This document shows, piece after piece, positions 26,013-35,942 of a stretch of DNA of 64,000 nucleotides (positions within the stretch are counted from its first letter, which is position 1; each line of letters starts with the position of its first letter). The notes beneath the pieces were generated by a model. It had not been told where the DNA came from. It saw only the letters and a list, made by a program, of their open reading frames with translations, and made no database searches. This DNA is from SZUA-430 sp965227535. Lineage in GTDB: Bacteria > Pseudomonadota > Alphaproteobacteria > Micropepsales > Micropepsaceae. Made by a program: the position numbers and the translations under genes. The stretch spans positions 4,216,001 through 4,280,000 of the forward strand of contig OZ245761.1 in the NCBI GenBank assembly GCA_965227535.1. Reading direction: 5' to 3'.

Positions 26013-27911
26013 ATGCCCGAACTAGTCTACGTTACCCTCGCCTTGTCAGGTTTGGCGGCTTGTGCCGCTGTGATCGCGCTCATGGTCTCTCTGCGAAGGA
26101 ACCCGAGTGGCGCGATATCTGAACGAGGGTTCGCGGACCTTCTCCGCGCCGAGACGGAACGGTTGCGACAATCGTCAGAAGAGCAATCGCGCGGCTTGCG
26201 GCAGGAGCTTGGCGAAGGGATCCGAGGATTTCAGGAGACCACACTCAAATCGTTTCAGGGTCTGGGCGAAGGTGTGGGAGATCGCATTTCCGCTTTTGGC
26301 GAACGTCTCGACGCAGGGATTAAGGCGATTGATGAGCGCGCCGCGGCTATTGGACTGAAGCTCGACCATGATATCCGCCAGATGGGAGAAGACGCGACAT
26401 TGAATCGAGACGGATTGCGAACAGTTATCGAGCAGAAGCTGGACGATGCGATCGGCAGGCAACTCACGGCGGGTAGAGAGCTTCGCCAAGAAGTATCCGA
26501 GAGTTCCGCGCGCCTACAAGAAGCACTTACTGCATCAGCCGGCGATCAGCGGGCTGCTCAAGCCGAACAGTTCGAGACGTTTGCGGTGCGGCTAGCTGAG
26601 AGCCTCACAGAGATCAATCGCCGCGGTGAAGAAGTCAGGGCGACGCTCACGCAGGGTTTGGCTGAGTTGGTCAGTGCAAGCGATACGCGGCACGCATCAC
26701 TTGTCGCGACCCTTGATGGCAAGCTCGCCGATCTGATCACCACGAGTCTGAAACTCTCCGGTGATATGAGAGAGCAAGTTTCGACGAAATTCTCGGAGCT
26801 TGGAACGACCACCGTCGAAACGCTCAACCTCATTGCACAGCAACAAAAAGAGCGCCTTGGAGTGATGGTGTCATCGATCGATCAGCTCTCGGAACGGCAT
26901 GAGGCCGCACAGATAGCGTTGCGCCAAGCCGTAGAGGGCAGGCTCGATGCAATACGAACGGAGAACACAGCAAAGCTCGACGAGATTCGAAAGACGGTGG
27001 ATGACCAGCTGCAAACCACCTTGAACGAGCGAATCACAAATTCGTTCAAGATGGTTCACGACCAGCTAGAGCAAGTGTATCGAGGCCTGGGAGAGATGCA
27101 GAAGCTTGCGGAAGGCGTGGGTGACCTGAAGCGCGTCCTGACGAACGTGAAAGCACGTGGCGTATTCGGAGAGGTTCAACTTGGATCTCTGATGGAGCAA
27201 ATGTTCTCGCCCGACCAGTATGTTGAGAACGCTCAGACTCGAGATCATAGCCAAGAGCGCGTCGAGTTCGCGGTCAAGATTCCGGGTCGAAGCGGCGAAG
27301 GCGAAGTGCTTCTGCCGATCGACGCGAAGTTTCCAATCGAAGATTTCGAACGGATTATCAAAGCGTCAGAGCGTTCGGATCCGGTGGCTATTGAGGCTGC
27401 GGCTGCACAACTCGAAGCTAGAATTCGGGCTTCCGCGAAAGAGATGCGAGACAAGTACATTAATCCGCCGAGAACGACAGACTTCGCAATTCTCTTTCTT
27501 CCGATCGAGAGCCTTTACGCAGAGGTCCTTCGCCGGCCCGGCGTGATCGAATCAATACAGGAAACGCACGGGGTCGTCATCGCTGGGCCAACGACATTGC
27601 TCGCAATTCTGAACGCGTTCCGGATGAGCATCCGCGCCGTCGCAATTCAGCAGCGCTCGACCGAAGTGTGGCAGATTCTAGGTGCGGTGCGATCAGAGTT
27701 CGACAAACACGGGAACGTGCTCGGAAAGCTGCAGCGGCAACTCGAGGCATCGCTGAGCACTGTCGACACACTTGGTACTCGTACGCGCGCCATGAAACGA
27801 AGGCTTCAGGGCGTTGACGCGATCGGGGCCGACCGAATCGAGGATGTGCTCCGTTTGCCAGCACTCGCGGAAGACACTGAGTCTGGCGGCCTTGTCGATG
27901 CCGCTGAGTAA
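26013..27911 (+). CDS. rmuC: DNA recombination protein RmuC-like
   Basis: 632 residues from ATG at 26013 (GAAAGGA nine bases upstream; a TTG at 26007 is less well placed). It has an N-terminal membrane helix (about 4-28), a long coiled coil (about 50-350), and a RmuC nuclease-like domain (about 355-590) with ARGVFGEVQLGSLMEQ, VEFAVKIPG, LPIDAKFPIEDFERI and KYINPPRTTDFAILFLP. IDAKFP carries the Asp-x-Lys of the PD-(D/E)xK fold. RmuC limits inversions between short repeats in E. coli. Here it sits in defence-like cargo, 112 bases after the ubiquitin-like operon, with its own ribosome site. Confidence 0.9.
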   Translation: MPELVYVTLALSGLAACAAVIALMVSLRRNPSGAISERGFADLLRAETERLRQSSEEQSRGLRQELGEGIRGFQETTLKSFQGLGEGVGDRISAFGERLDAGIKAIDERAAAIGLKLDHDIRQMGEDATLNRDGLRTVIEQKLDDAIGRQLTAGRELRQEVSESSARLQEALTASAGDQRAAQAEQFETFAVRLAESLTEINRRGEEVRATLTQGLAELVSASDTRHASLVATLDGKLADLITTSLKLSGDMREQVSTKFSELGTTTVETLNLIAQQQKERLGVMVSSIDQLSERHEAAQIALRQAVEGRLDAIRTENTAKLDEIRKTVDDQLQTTLNERITNSFKMVHDQLEQVYRGLGEMQKLAEGVGDLKRVLTNVKARGVFGEVQLGSLMEQMFSPDQYVENAQTRDHSQERVEFAVKIPGRSGEGEVLLPIDAKFPIEDFERIIKASERSDPVAIEAAAAQLEARIRASAKEMRDKYINPPRTTDFAILFLPIESLYAEVLRRPGVIESIQETHGVVIAGPTTLLAILNAFRMSIRAVAIQQRSTEVWQILGAVRSEFDKHGNVLGKLQRQLEASLSTVDTLGTRTRAMKRRLQGVDAIGADRIEDVLRLPALAEDTESGGLVDAAE

Positions 27912-28225
27912 CCTCGCGCGCCGCGTAGTGTATTGCGCTACGCGATCGAGCTCGCCACACAACGGGAGATCGAACCGCCATCCAGCTAGAGATGAGTAGA
28001 CGTCGGCACCAATTGGAGACGCCTCAAGAGGCGTTCGCTGGTGCACTGTTCGCGGAACTTTGTTCGTCCACAGAAATGGCTTTCGATGCGCAAATGAGGA
28101 TGCAACCGACGGGCGAAATTGAGCCCAGCTGAGAGCGGTATCGCGCCATAGCTGGTGGAAGGAGTGGAATACTAGCGAGCAGCGAATCAGATGGCTTTTT
28201 CGCTCTCCACCAAGGGGCGCCAACA
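27912..28225. other. Intergenic region after rmuC
   Basis: Between rmuC and the large helicase gene. Eleven bases after the rmuC stop lies a hairpin, CGCGTAG-N9-CTACGCG (27922-27944), with no T tract. The rest has no gene-like codon pattern; the short open frames overlap in several frames without a ribosome site. Confidence 0.5.
27922..27944. terminator. Hairpin downstream of rmuC
   Basis: Perfect 7-base arms CGCGTAG and CTACGCG around 9 bases, just after the rmuC stop. The missing T run makes a factor-independent terminator doubtful; it could be a Rho-assisted end or an RNA-stabilising hairpin. Confidence 0.3.
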
Positions 28226-31200
28226 GTGGGTATCGAGCAAGAACGACTTGTGTCGCTAATTGAGTTTACTCAACAGGCGGCCCGCATGCGCGGCAAGGTG
28301 GCTTCTCACGTCACGCAGCACGGCCAAACGGTCGTGCACGAGCACGCAGTCCAACATCTTCCTGGATTCCAGTTTAACATTGGCAATGCTCAAAACGGTG
28401 ACGAGGTTTGGCTGGTCGTCGAGCGGCTTCACGAGCGTAAACCACCCGAGGTGGTCGACGCCCTGTTGAAACCGTGGCTGCGTATAGCGGGCGGCCCGAC
28501 CGACGAGCCCGAACTCCTGTTGGCAGTCGTCGGTGAGTCACTCGTTGCGGCATCGTCTAAGGTGCCCCCGTCGAGACAAAAGCAGCTGCTGCCGGCAGTC
28601 GATCCGGAGCAAACGGTGCAGCTAGAGTTGTACGACAATGTCACCCACGTGCGTGCCGCATACGAGGCGTACTTGGAAGCCGAATGGACGCCTTGGTCCA
28701 CGGAAGAGCGGGCACGCCGGCGAACCATCGGAATCTATTCCGAGCTTTTTACACTGAAACAGAAACTCGAAGGCGGAATCGTTGAAACCCAGCTCGAGTT
28801 TGTTTGGGGCATGGGCGTTGCAGTTTGGAGCACGCAAGGCGCGACACTCACATATCCGATCTTGGGCCAGCTGGTCGATATTTCGATTGATCCTGTGACG
28901 GCCGCGATCGAGGTCCGACCGCGCAATGTCGACGTGCAACTCCAAGTCGATTGGTTCGCCTCCGTCGACAATCCCGGTGTGGCCCGAGTCGAGGCAACCA
29001 CGAAAGAGTTCTACGCGCGCGACACGACGTCGTTCTCACCTTTCGACAGGGGAACGTACGAAGCAGTCTTGCGGTCAGCCGCCGCCGCTCTCGATCCGAA
29101 TGGTATTTACTGGCCGACGGAGAGCAACGCTGCTGATCGGGCTCTGCCGAAGGCGGATTCAAAACTTCGGATCACAGATACTTGGGTTCTCTTTGCTCGC
29201 CCACGAAGCAACAATCTCTTCATCCAGGACCTCGAGAAGCTGAAGGCTCAAGCCGCTGAGACAGCCGACAGCCAAGATTTGCCGAAAGCGATACTCGCCG
29301 TCGTCCGCGACCCTTCAAACAAGAACGAGAGCGTGACGCTGCCGATCTACAGAGGTGTCTCTGCGGCTCAAGCTATTGGAACAGGGTCTACAGGCGCGCC
29401 AGAGAGCGTGCGCGATCTGTATTTCCCAAAGCCTTACAACGACGAGCAAGTGCGTATCGTCCAGCTGCTCGACAAGGCCGACGGCGTCGTAGTCCAAGGT
29501 CCGCCAGGAACCGGAAAAACGCACACGATCGCTAACGTCATCTGTCATTATCTAGCACAGGGTCAGCGGGTTCTTGTGACGTCGATGAAGGATCCGGCGC
29601 TCGCGGTTCTGCAGGGGCAGCTTCCCGATCAAATCCGGCCCCTTGCCGTCTCACTCCTGAGCAGCGAGCAGGAGGGAATGAAGCAATTTGAACACGCGAT
29701 TCAGAAGATTGCTTCCGAGGTTCAAACAATCGATCCCAGATCTTATGCGCGAGACATTCGCTATCTTGATGAGTCGATCGACGGCTTCCACGGCAAGCTT
29801 GCGTGCATCGATCGCGACATTGCAAAGTGGGCAACACAAAACCTCGCAAAGGTCGTGTTGGACGGCGAAGAGATACCGCCTGAGGCTGCGGCGGAGGAGG
29901 TGGCCAGCGGCGAAGGGCAATACGAGTGGATTCCCGACGCGCTCGGAATTGAGGATCGATTTGTGCCGCTCCTCTCGGATGAGGACATCATCCGGCTTCG
30001 GCAGGCACGAAGGGAGCTCGGCCCCGATATCGACTACCTGAAAGCGTCGCTGCCTCAGCTGAGCGAATTTCCTGCGCTCGCGGCGATGCTCACGCTGCAT
30101 CAGCAGCTGTCACAGCTCGAGAAGCTGAGGGCCCAAATTGACGGCGGCGAAATCCACGCATTCCCGGATGCCACGCTCGAAACGCTCACTGTAGCCGAAC
30201 AGGTTGTCCAGGCTCTTTCCAGGGCACGCGCGTTGCGCGGGGAAATCGACGGCGCTTGCCGCACATGGACAAATGACATGCGTATCCGCCTGACGCGGTC
30301 GGATGAGATGCTCAGCATTTTGGAATCGCTTGGCGCCGAGCTTGAGAGAGCAGTGGCCCGCCGCAGGGAGTTCATCAAGCGGCCGGTCACGGCCCCCGTC
30401 GACCTCGACTCCAACGAAGACATCCTACTCGCTATCAGCAGGATAATCGAAGGTAAGCCTCCGTTCGGCTTGATCGGAAGGTTCGGCAAGTCGGAGCAGA
30501 GGCGCATGCTCGACTCGATTCGTGTGTTGGCCGAGCCTGCAGCAACGCGCGAGGATTGGACGCATGTCGAGGCGTACTTTTCGCTACAGAGGCAGCTTCG
30601 AGAGCTGGGACTGCGCTGGAATGCGATCGCCGTCGAGTTGGACCTCGAGATCGTCGAGGGGGCTGGGCCTGCCTCTGGGATCAGCGCCGCGAAGGCCTAC
30701 GATGTCTATGCAAAAGTCAAAGCGAGCGTTCAGCTCGAAGACCAGATCGCGCGGGCCGCTCAACGTGTGTTCCCTACCTGGACCGACGTCGCCGCTATTG
30801 TTGGAGACGCGACGCGCTGGGACGAATTCGAGACCGCGCTTCGACAGAACCTCGCCAAAGTGCGACTTGGTATCGCTTGGGGCGAACGGCAGCGGTTGCT
30901 GGAGGTACTGGAGGGACGCAGCGGTCGCGCCGTCGATGCGTTTAAGCGCTGTCTAACGGAGACGTTGGGCAACCCAATTGTAGCGGCTCAGGACCTCCAG
31001 TCCGAGTGGATCGCGCTCACGAACGAGCTTTCGCGCGTCAACGGGCTGACTTCGCATCTGGATTGCGTGCGCGATGTCGGTGCCTCGATCCGGGATTCAG
31101 GCGCCTCCCATTACGCCGCCGCGCTGCAGAACCCGCTCTCCGGCGCCGTTGATAGCCTCCTCCCGGACAACTGGCGGAAGTCGTGGCGCCTGCGGAGATT

Positions 31201-32854
31201 GGCAACCCACTTGGAAGCGGTTGACCGACGGGAGGAGTTCAAAGCGCTTACCGCTCAGCGGCGCGACGTCGAAGCCGATCTGTCGCGCGCCTATCGCGAT
31301 GTCGTTGTGAAACGAACATGGCTCAAATTGGCTGAAAAAGCGGTGCCAAGTGTGCGCGCCGCGTTGCAGGCATACCTTGCTGCGATCCAGAGAATTGGCA
31401 AAGGCACCGGCAAGCGGGCCAGCCGCTTCCGGCAGGACGCGCGAAATGCTGCTGCAAAGGCGAACCCAGCGGTCCCGTGCTGGATCATGCCGCATTACCG
31501 CGTGTCCGAATCCTTGCCGCCGGAGTTCGGCTGTTTCGACCTCGTGATCATTGACGAGGCGTCGCAATCCGATTTGACAGCGCTGCCTTCGCTGCTGAGG
31601 GCCAAGAAGGTCCTGATTGTAGGTGACGACAAGCAAGTTTCGCCGGAAGGCGTTGGACTCGAGGAAGAGAAGATACGCAACCTGATGGCGCGGTTCTTGG
31701 GCAGCCAAGTCGACACCTACAGGCCGCAGATGTCACCCGATAGGTCGATGTACGATTTGTTCAAGGTCGTCTTCGCCGCGAACACCGTGATGCTAAAGGA
31801 GCATTTCAGGTGCGTTGCACCTATTATCGAGTACTCAAAGCGGGAATTTTATCAGCACGAAATCCGGCCGCTTCGGATTCCGCGCGCTTCCGAGCGATTA
31901 GATCCGCCGCTTGTCGACGTCGTGGTTAGTGATGGGCATCGCCATGTCGATATCAACCTTCCGGAGGCCAGGTTCATCGTCGACGAGATTAAGACAATCG
32001 TCAGCGATCCCAAGATGTCGAAGCGATCAATTGGTGTGGTGTCGCTATTGGCCGATAAGCAGGCCTTGAAGATTTGGGAAATGCTAGCCGACGAACTCGG
32101 GCCCGAGGTCATACAGAAGCATTCAATAACATGCGGCGATGCGCGTACGTTCCAAGGCAAAGAGCGCGATATCATGTTTTTATCGATGGTGTGCACGTCG
32201 CACGGAGAGTCAGCGGTGCTGTCCCGCGATACTTTCGCCCAGAGATTTAACGTGGCGGCATCGCGAGCGAAAGACCGTATGTATCTTGTGCGCTCCGTCG
32301 ATCTCGAAGATCTCAGTCCGAAAGACGTATACCGGCGCAGCCTCATCTCTCATTTTGCATCGCCCTTCAACCAGGATGAGCAACGTGTCGAAGACTTGAG
32401 GAAGCTCTGCGAGTCTCCGTTTGAGCGGGCGGTATACGACGAGCTTGCGCAACGCGGATATCACGTTACTCCGCAAGTGCGCGTTGGGCAGTACCGGATC
32501 GATCTCATCGTGGAGGGCAACAATGACGCCCGCCTGGCGATTGAATGTGACGGCGACAGGTACCACGGGCCGGAAAGATGGCACGATGACATGCAGCGCC
32601 AGCGCGTGTTGGAGAGAGCCGGTTGGACGTTTTGGCGGTGCTTCGCGTCAAGCTTTGCCCGCAAGCGGTCCGAGTGCTTGGCCGATTTGTTCAAAACGTT
32701 GACTAATCACGGGGTCGAGCCTTTGGGAGGGAGCCAAGCTCCGCGGAGCGTTCACACGGAGCGTCGCGTCTACTGCATGTCCGACATAGAACAGGCCCGA
32801 TCGACTCCGGCTCGCTCTCCCTTGCCAACATTGGGAGTGGAAGCAGCCGAGTAG
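28226..32854 (+). CDS. Large SF1 helicase with C-terminal endonuclease domain
   Basis: 1542 residues from GTG at 28226, with AAGGGG upstream. The N-terminal 400 residues have no motif I can name. The helicase core (AAA_11/AAA_12) shows GPPGTGKTHTI near 424, LVIIDEASQSDL near 1108, VLIVGDDKQVSPEG, EHFRCVAPIIEYS, and NVAASRAKDRMYLVRS. A long insertion of about 650 residues, mostly helical, separates motifs I and II. Residues about 1395-1500 form a Vsr/DUF559-like nuclease: SPFERAVYDELAQRGY, QYRIDLIVEG, LAIECDGDRYH; the D and E-x-D residues fit a metal site. Helicases with this layout are frequent in defence islands, so a DNA-restriction role is likely but inferred. Confidence 0.88.
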   Translation: MGIEQERLVSLIEFTQQAARMRGKVASHVTQHGQTVVHEHAVQHLPGFQFNIGNAQNGDEVWLVVERLHERKPPEVVDALLKPWLRIAGGPTDEPELLLAVVGESLVAASSKVPPSRQKQLLPAVDPEQTVQLELYDNVTHVRAAYEAYLEAEWTPWSTEERARRRTIGIYSELFTLKQKLEGGIVETQLEFVWGMGVAVWSTQGATLTYPILGQLVDISIDPVTAAIEVRPRNVDVQLQVDWFASVDNPGVARVEATTKEFYARDTTSFSPFDRGTYEAVLRSAAAALDPNGIYWPTESNAADRALPKADSKLRITDTWVLFARPRSNNLFIQDLEKLKAQAAETADSQDLPKAILAVVRDPSNKNESVTLPIYRGVSAAQAIGTGSTGAPESVRDLYFPKPYNDEQVRIVQLLDKADGVVVQGPPGTGKTHTIANVICHYLAQGQRVLVTSMKDPALAVLQGQLPDQIRPLAVSLLSSEQEGMKQFEHAIQKIASEVQTIDPRSYARDIRYLDESIDGFHGKLACIDRDIAKWATQNLAKVVLDGEEIPPEAAAEEVASGEGQYEWIPDALGIEDRFVPLLSDEDIIRLRQARRELGPDIDYLKASLPQLSEFPALAAMLTLHQQLSQLEKLRAQIDGGEIHAFPDATLETLTVAEQVVQALSRARALRGEIDGACRTWTNDMRIRLTRSDEMLSILESLGAELERAVARRREFIKRPVTAPVDLDSNEDILLAISRIIEGKPPFGLIGRFGKSEQRRMLDSIRVLAEPAATREDWTHVEAYFSLQRQLRELGLRWNAIAVELDLEIVEGAGPASGISAAKAYDVYAKVKASVQLEDQIARAAQRVFPTWTDVAAIVGDATRWDEFETALRQNLAKVRLGIAWGERQRLLEVLEGRSGRAVDAFKRCLTETLGNPIVAAQDLQSEWIALTNELSRVNGLTSHLDCVRDVGASIRDSGASHYAAALQNPLSGAVDSLLPDNWRKSWRLRRLATHLEAVDRREEFKALTAQRRDVEADLSRAYRDVVVKRTWLKLAEKAVPSVRAALQAYLAAIQRIGKGTGKRASRFRQDARNAAAKANPAVPCWIMPHYRVSESLPPEFGCFDLVIIDEASQSDLTALPSLLRAKKVLIVGDDKQVSPEGVGLEEEKIRNLMARFLGSQVDTYRPQMSPDRSMYDLFKVVFAANTVMLKEHFRCVAPIIEYSKREFYQHEIRPLRIPRASERLDPPLVDVVVSDGHRHVDINLPEARFIVDEIKTIVSDPKMSKRSIGVVSLLADKQALKIWEMLADELGPEVIQKHSITCGDARTFQGKERDIMFLSMVCTSHGESAVLSRDTFAQRFNVAASRAKDRMYLVRSVDLEDLSPKDVYRRSLISHFASPFNQDEQRVEDLRKLCESPFERAVYDELAQRGYHVTPQVRVGQYRIDLIVEGNNDARLAIECDGDRYHGPERWHDDMQRQRVLERAGWTFWRCFASSFARKRSECLADLFKTLTNHGVEPLGGSQAPRSVHTERRVYCMSDIEQARSTPARSPLPTLGVEAAE

Positions 32855-33029
32855 CGAACCGGATATGCGAGCACGCCACATTTTCGCCAATACGGGCCGC
32901 CTTCTGCTTTGAGCGCACATTAGCGAAACTGGTTCGCTTTGCCGAAAGCACGTTGGGATTGTCCAATGAGCGAACATGACCTAACCTCGTAGACGTATTG
33001 AGAACAGCGGGTCGCCTTGTCGGGGGTAA

Positions 33030-33056
33030 TGGCTGTAGCGCTCCACCGCTACCACC
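33030..33056. repeat. Diverged repeat, copy 1
   Basis: Begins TGGCTGTAGCGCTCCACCGC and is about 80 percent identical to the segment at 33242. GTAGCG-N6-CGCTAC within it can form a hairpin. Function unknown. Confidence 0.4.
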
Positions 33057-33241
33057 GATACCCACGACGTGGTGTCTATGGAAAACCATGGTGTCGCCTG
33101 TAGGACTTGCGGGAGCACGGTGGGAGCAAAAGCGACCGTCTTGGATCATCAAAGTCTGCTTTCTGCCGCCTAAGGCCTTGAACTACCGAGAAGGACACCG
33201 CAGAGGTCAACTTTCCTCGTCCTTGACATCGTAGGGGCGAT

Positions 33242-33268
33242 TGGCAGTAGCGCCCCACTGCCACCAAT
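33242..33268. repeat. Diverged repeat, copy 2
   Basis: Begins TGGCAGTAGCGCCCCACTGC. TGGCAGT-N8-ACTGCCA is a perfect 7-base stem. It lies 212 bases after copy 1 in the same orientation. Function unknown. Confidence 0.4.
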
Positions 33269-33564
33269 TGCGTCCAACTACGCCATGTTTTGCGCAGCGC
33301 CAACTTCTGACGGTATTTCTGACGGTCTCGGCCGCCGTACGCGGACAGTTTGTGCCGTCTGCAATCGCTTCTTCGCGCGGAAATCGGGAGCAGGTGAACC
33401 TTAAGTGCGACCCGATTGATGATTGGTCCCAGAGAGCCTCGACCCGTGGGATCAGCAGCTGTGTGCTTATTGCCTCAATCGAACTGCGGATCTTCCGATC
33501 CCGCGGCCTTCGCGCGCCGCCGGGTGCAGCCCGGGGAAAAGCGCGACGGTCAGCGCGTTTGGGT

Positions 33565-35493
33565 TCAGCCGCACACCGCCGAAACTCGAGGCTTGATAAC
33601 GAGTTTGCGCAACGCGGTCTGTCGCGCGACATCTCCGTTGTAGAACTTGATCAGGCGGGTCGCGGTTTCTTCGCCTTCGACAAGACCTAGGAAGTCAGCT
33701 GCGTTCGTCCAAAAAAGGTCCTGAGCGCGCATGGGCAGGTCGCGCGCCAGTGTGCGGGCGCCCTCGAGGAATCTGCGGTGGTCGGGATCGAAGGCAAGGA
33801 ACATCCAATCCGTGCCGTAGACCATGCGCTCGCGCGCACGGCGGCCGTCGCAGTCTTCGTGCAACACCATCTTCATCTCCGTGACCAGCTTCTTGCGTCG
33901 CGCAGCGTTGTTCAGCGCAAGAATGTCAGCGATGTCGAAACTGACGTTCGGGAACGCCCACTGTCCGCTATTGTCTTTCGCGGTGACCAGATTGACGATC
34001 TGTTCGAACCAATCTTTTTCCGCCATGCACCGCTTCTGCTCGTCAGCGCCCATTTCAGTCTCGACCCGACACCAAACGCCGCCCGAATGGCCGAGATTGA
34101 TCCGCAGTCGGGAGTAACCCGGGCGATTGAGAAGGTCTCGCCAGTACGCGGGATTGGCGCGCAGTCCGGCACCTTCGAATCCGGTTTGCGAGTTGCTCGC
34201 GTGCGTCAAGATGGGAACGTCCCCGTCCAGACAATATTTGTAGAGCGCCTTGAGCGCCTCATCGATTTCATCACTGAGCACGCTTTCCGTCAGCCCGTGC
34301 TTCGCGAGCAGCGGTTTGATGACATCGCCGTACGTTTGGGTCTGCCCCTTATTCCCCCAGGCGCGAAAGCCCATGGGCGGATAGACCTTGACGCCGAGCA
34401 TTCCGGTGCTTTCGACAATGCTGGAAATTGTCTTCACGGCCGCTTCGTAACTGGTATTGCTGCGACGCCTGTCGATCACGGCGCGCAGCGGATCGAAAGG
34501 CATAAATCCATGAACCAAAACATTCGCGGGTGCGTTGCGTGCGATTTTGGCCATGAGTTGGGCCTGATCGGCGAGCGGCGTCGAGGCCTTGCCCTCGTCG
34601 CCCAGCCACGAATCGAAGTCGACGAGTGAGCTGCAGTAAAGGCGCGTCACCTTTGGGTCCGCCTTGCCATGCATGGCGTCGATGCGCACCAGATTTTCGT
34701 GTCGGTAGGATAGGAAGATGCGCAGGACGCCCATGAAAGCCGTGAGCTTGGAATACAGGGATGTCACGCCGTCAAAGAATTTTTTTCCGTCCTCGAAAAT
34801 CTCGTACGTCAGTCGATCCAAGATCGATTCACGCTCCTTGTCGCGGCTCTTGTCCGCGGCCTCTGTAAGGAATGCCTCGATCGAACTTCGCTTTGCTTTC
34901 GGCAGGCGCAGAGTGCCGGGACGAAGCGTGGGGGCGAGGTCTCGTGTCGGATCGTAGTTGCGTTGCAGCGTGGCGAGTGCGATCGCGTCCGCCGACGCGT
35001 ACTGTCCTTCGATTTTGAAGCGGTCCGACTTTATGTCGAAGCCCGCGTTTTTCAGATCCTCGAACACGGGCGAAGCAATGGGCGTCGACGATAGCTGGAC
35101 ATTCGACCCCATGCTCTTCAGGGTCTCATAGATCCATCGCTTGAATTCCGCGTCAGTGACCCGCGGCGCAGGGACGGTGCCGAGCTTTCCGTTCTCGGCT
35201 TCGTGCGTGGGGGAGAAATCCGCGATGATCCGCACGAAAAACGCTGCGACTGGCGCGTAGTCAGCCATGTCACGCTCGCGCATGGCGACGTTCAAGACAA
35301 ACTGTGCAGCGGGAATGTCTTTGCCGTTGAAAATGTGGCAATGGGCGTCGATGAAGCAGTCCGGAACGTCGGGCAGCGGTTGGCCGAGCGCCGAGAGCGG
35401 CAAGCCGGTCCAGAGCGCGAGCAAAGAGGCCGCACGCAGAAGCTCACGGCGATCGAGATTCGCCGACAATGCTGGCTGTGCAATCGTTGTCAT
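33565..35493 (-). CDS. Exported amidohydrolase-superfamily protein, Tat-type signal
   Basis: 642 residues from ATG at 35493 (GGGG eight bases upstream); the frame is open about 50 codons further upstream, but that part is unlike a protein start. The N-terminus LDRRELLRAASLLALWTG is a twin-arginine-type signal for export in folded form. The metal-dependent hydrolase signature DAHCHIFN follows at about residue 47; later ILTHASN, LGHSGGVWC and YGTDWMF supply the usual His and Asp ligands. A long insertion (about 100-300) is unlike small amidohydrolases. Substrate unknown. It stands alone, divergent from a metal-type locus, and an FNR-type box lies 228 bases upstream. Confidence 0.85.
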   Translation of the reverse strand: MTTIAQPALSANLDRRELLRAASLLALWTGLPLSALGQPLPDVPDCFIDAHCHIFNGKDIPAAQFVLNVAMRERDMADYAPVAAFFVRIIADFSPTHEAENGKLGTVPAPRVTDAEFKRWIYETLKSMGSNVQLSSTPIASPVFEDLKNAGFDIKSDRFKIEGQYASADAIALATLQRNYDPTRDLAPTLRPGTLRLPKAKRSSIEAFLTEAADKSRDKERESILDRLTYEIFEDGKKFFDGVTSLYSKLTAFMGVLRIFLSYRHENLVRIDAMHGKADPKVTRLYCSSLVDFDSWLGDEGKASTPLADQAQLMAKIARNAPANVLVHGFMPFDPLRAVIDRRRSNTSYEAAVKTISSIVESTGMLGVKVYPPMGFRAWGNKGQTQTYGDVIKPLLAKHGLTESVLSDEIDEALKALYKYCLDGDVPILTHASNSQTGFEGAGLRANPAYWRDLLNRPGYSRLRINLGHSGGVWCRVETEMGADEQKRCMAEKDWFEQIVNLVTAKDNSGQWAFPNVSFDIADILALNNAARRKKLVTEMKMVLHEDCDGRRARERMVYGTDWMFLAFDPDHRRFLEGARTLARDLPMRAQDLFWTNAADFLGLVEGEETATRLIKFYNGDVARQTALRKLVIKPRVSAVCG

Positions 35494-35942
35494 TATATCC
35501 CCCACACTTACCATCGACAGGCACGGTGCTCTGTTAACACAAAAGCAGTTCGTAGATCTTGAGTGTCTTCGCGCGGCGCCTGCAACGCAGTCGGGAATGA
35601 CGGATCGGATCGACCGCCATCCAGCGGCCAACGCGGCTTGGGTCGGCACCAGCGGAAGCGGAAGCTGTGATTGGCGGTGCGGGTTCGCGCGAGGGGCGGA
35701 AGGCTTGTTGTTTGTGGCGTTTGATCGAGATCAACGCACGGCTCGAACGCAGTGCGTAGGCTGTACGTAGTTCGCTAAACAAATTGCTTGCGCCATCGGC
35801 GCTGATGCTTGTGTCTCAAGACTACCGCTCTGCAGCATCACAGGGTCGTGATTTTTGCATTAGCGGAATGACTCTTGTGATTAGGATTGGATGAGGGTGG
35901 GCGCATGACTATATCCACCATGTTGAACGACGGCGTCATGTG
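35494..35942. other. Divergent intergenic region with FNR-type box
   Basis: 449 bases between the amidohydrolase gene (minus) and a small exported protein gene (plus). The clear signal is the perfect box at 35721-35734. The remainder shows no gene with a ribosome site. Confidence 0.5.
35721..35734 (+). promoter_or_regulatory. Perfect FNR/FixK-type box TTGATCGAGATCAA
   Basis: Matches TTGAT-N4-ATCAA exactly. TAGGCT at 35757-35762 lies about 32 bases from the box centre, the spacing of a class II activated promoter reading rightward. The transcript would start near 35769, about 174 bases before the gene at 35943. Confidence 0.65.

Larger units (their letters stand above)
32855..33564. other. 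Non-coding junction between defence cargo and stress island
   Basis: About 710 bases without a credible gene. It holds two diverged copies of a 27-base segment (33030 and 33242), both with hairpin potential. No tRNA end or integrase remnant was recognised. The change from mobile-element cargo to metabolic and metal genes happens here, so an element boundary is possible. Confidence 0.5.

Noticed and set aside
27693..28223. 176-codon minus-strand frame between rmuC and the helicase
   Set aside because: Half of it is antisense to rmuC, and the rest has no start context or recognisable fold.
32703..33234. Short frames on both strands at the defence/stress junction
   Set aside because: Several overlapping frames with no ribosome site, low-complexity translations and no family resemblance.
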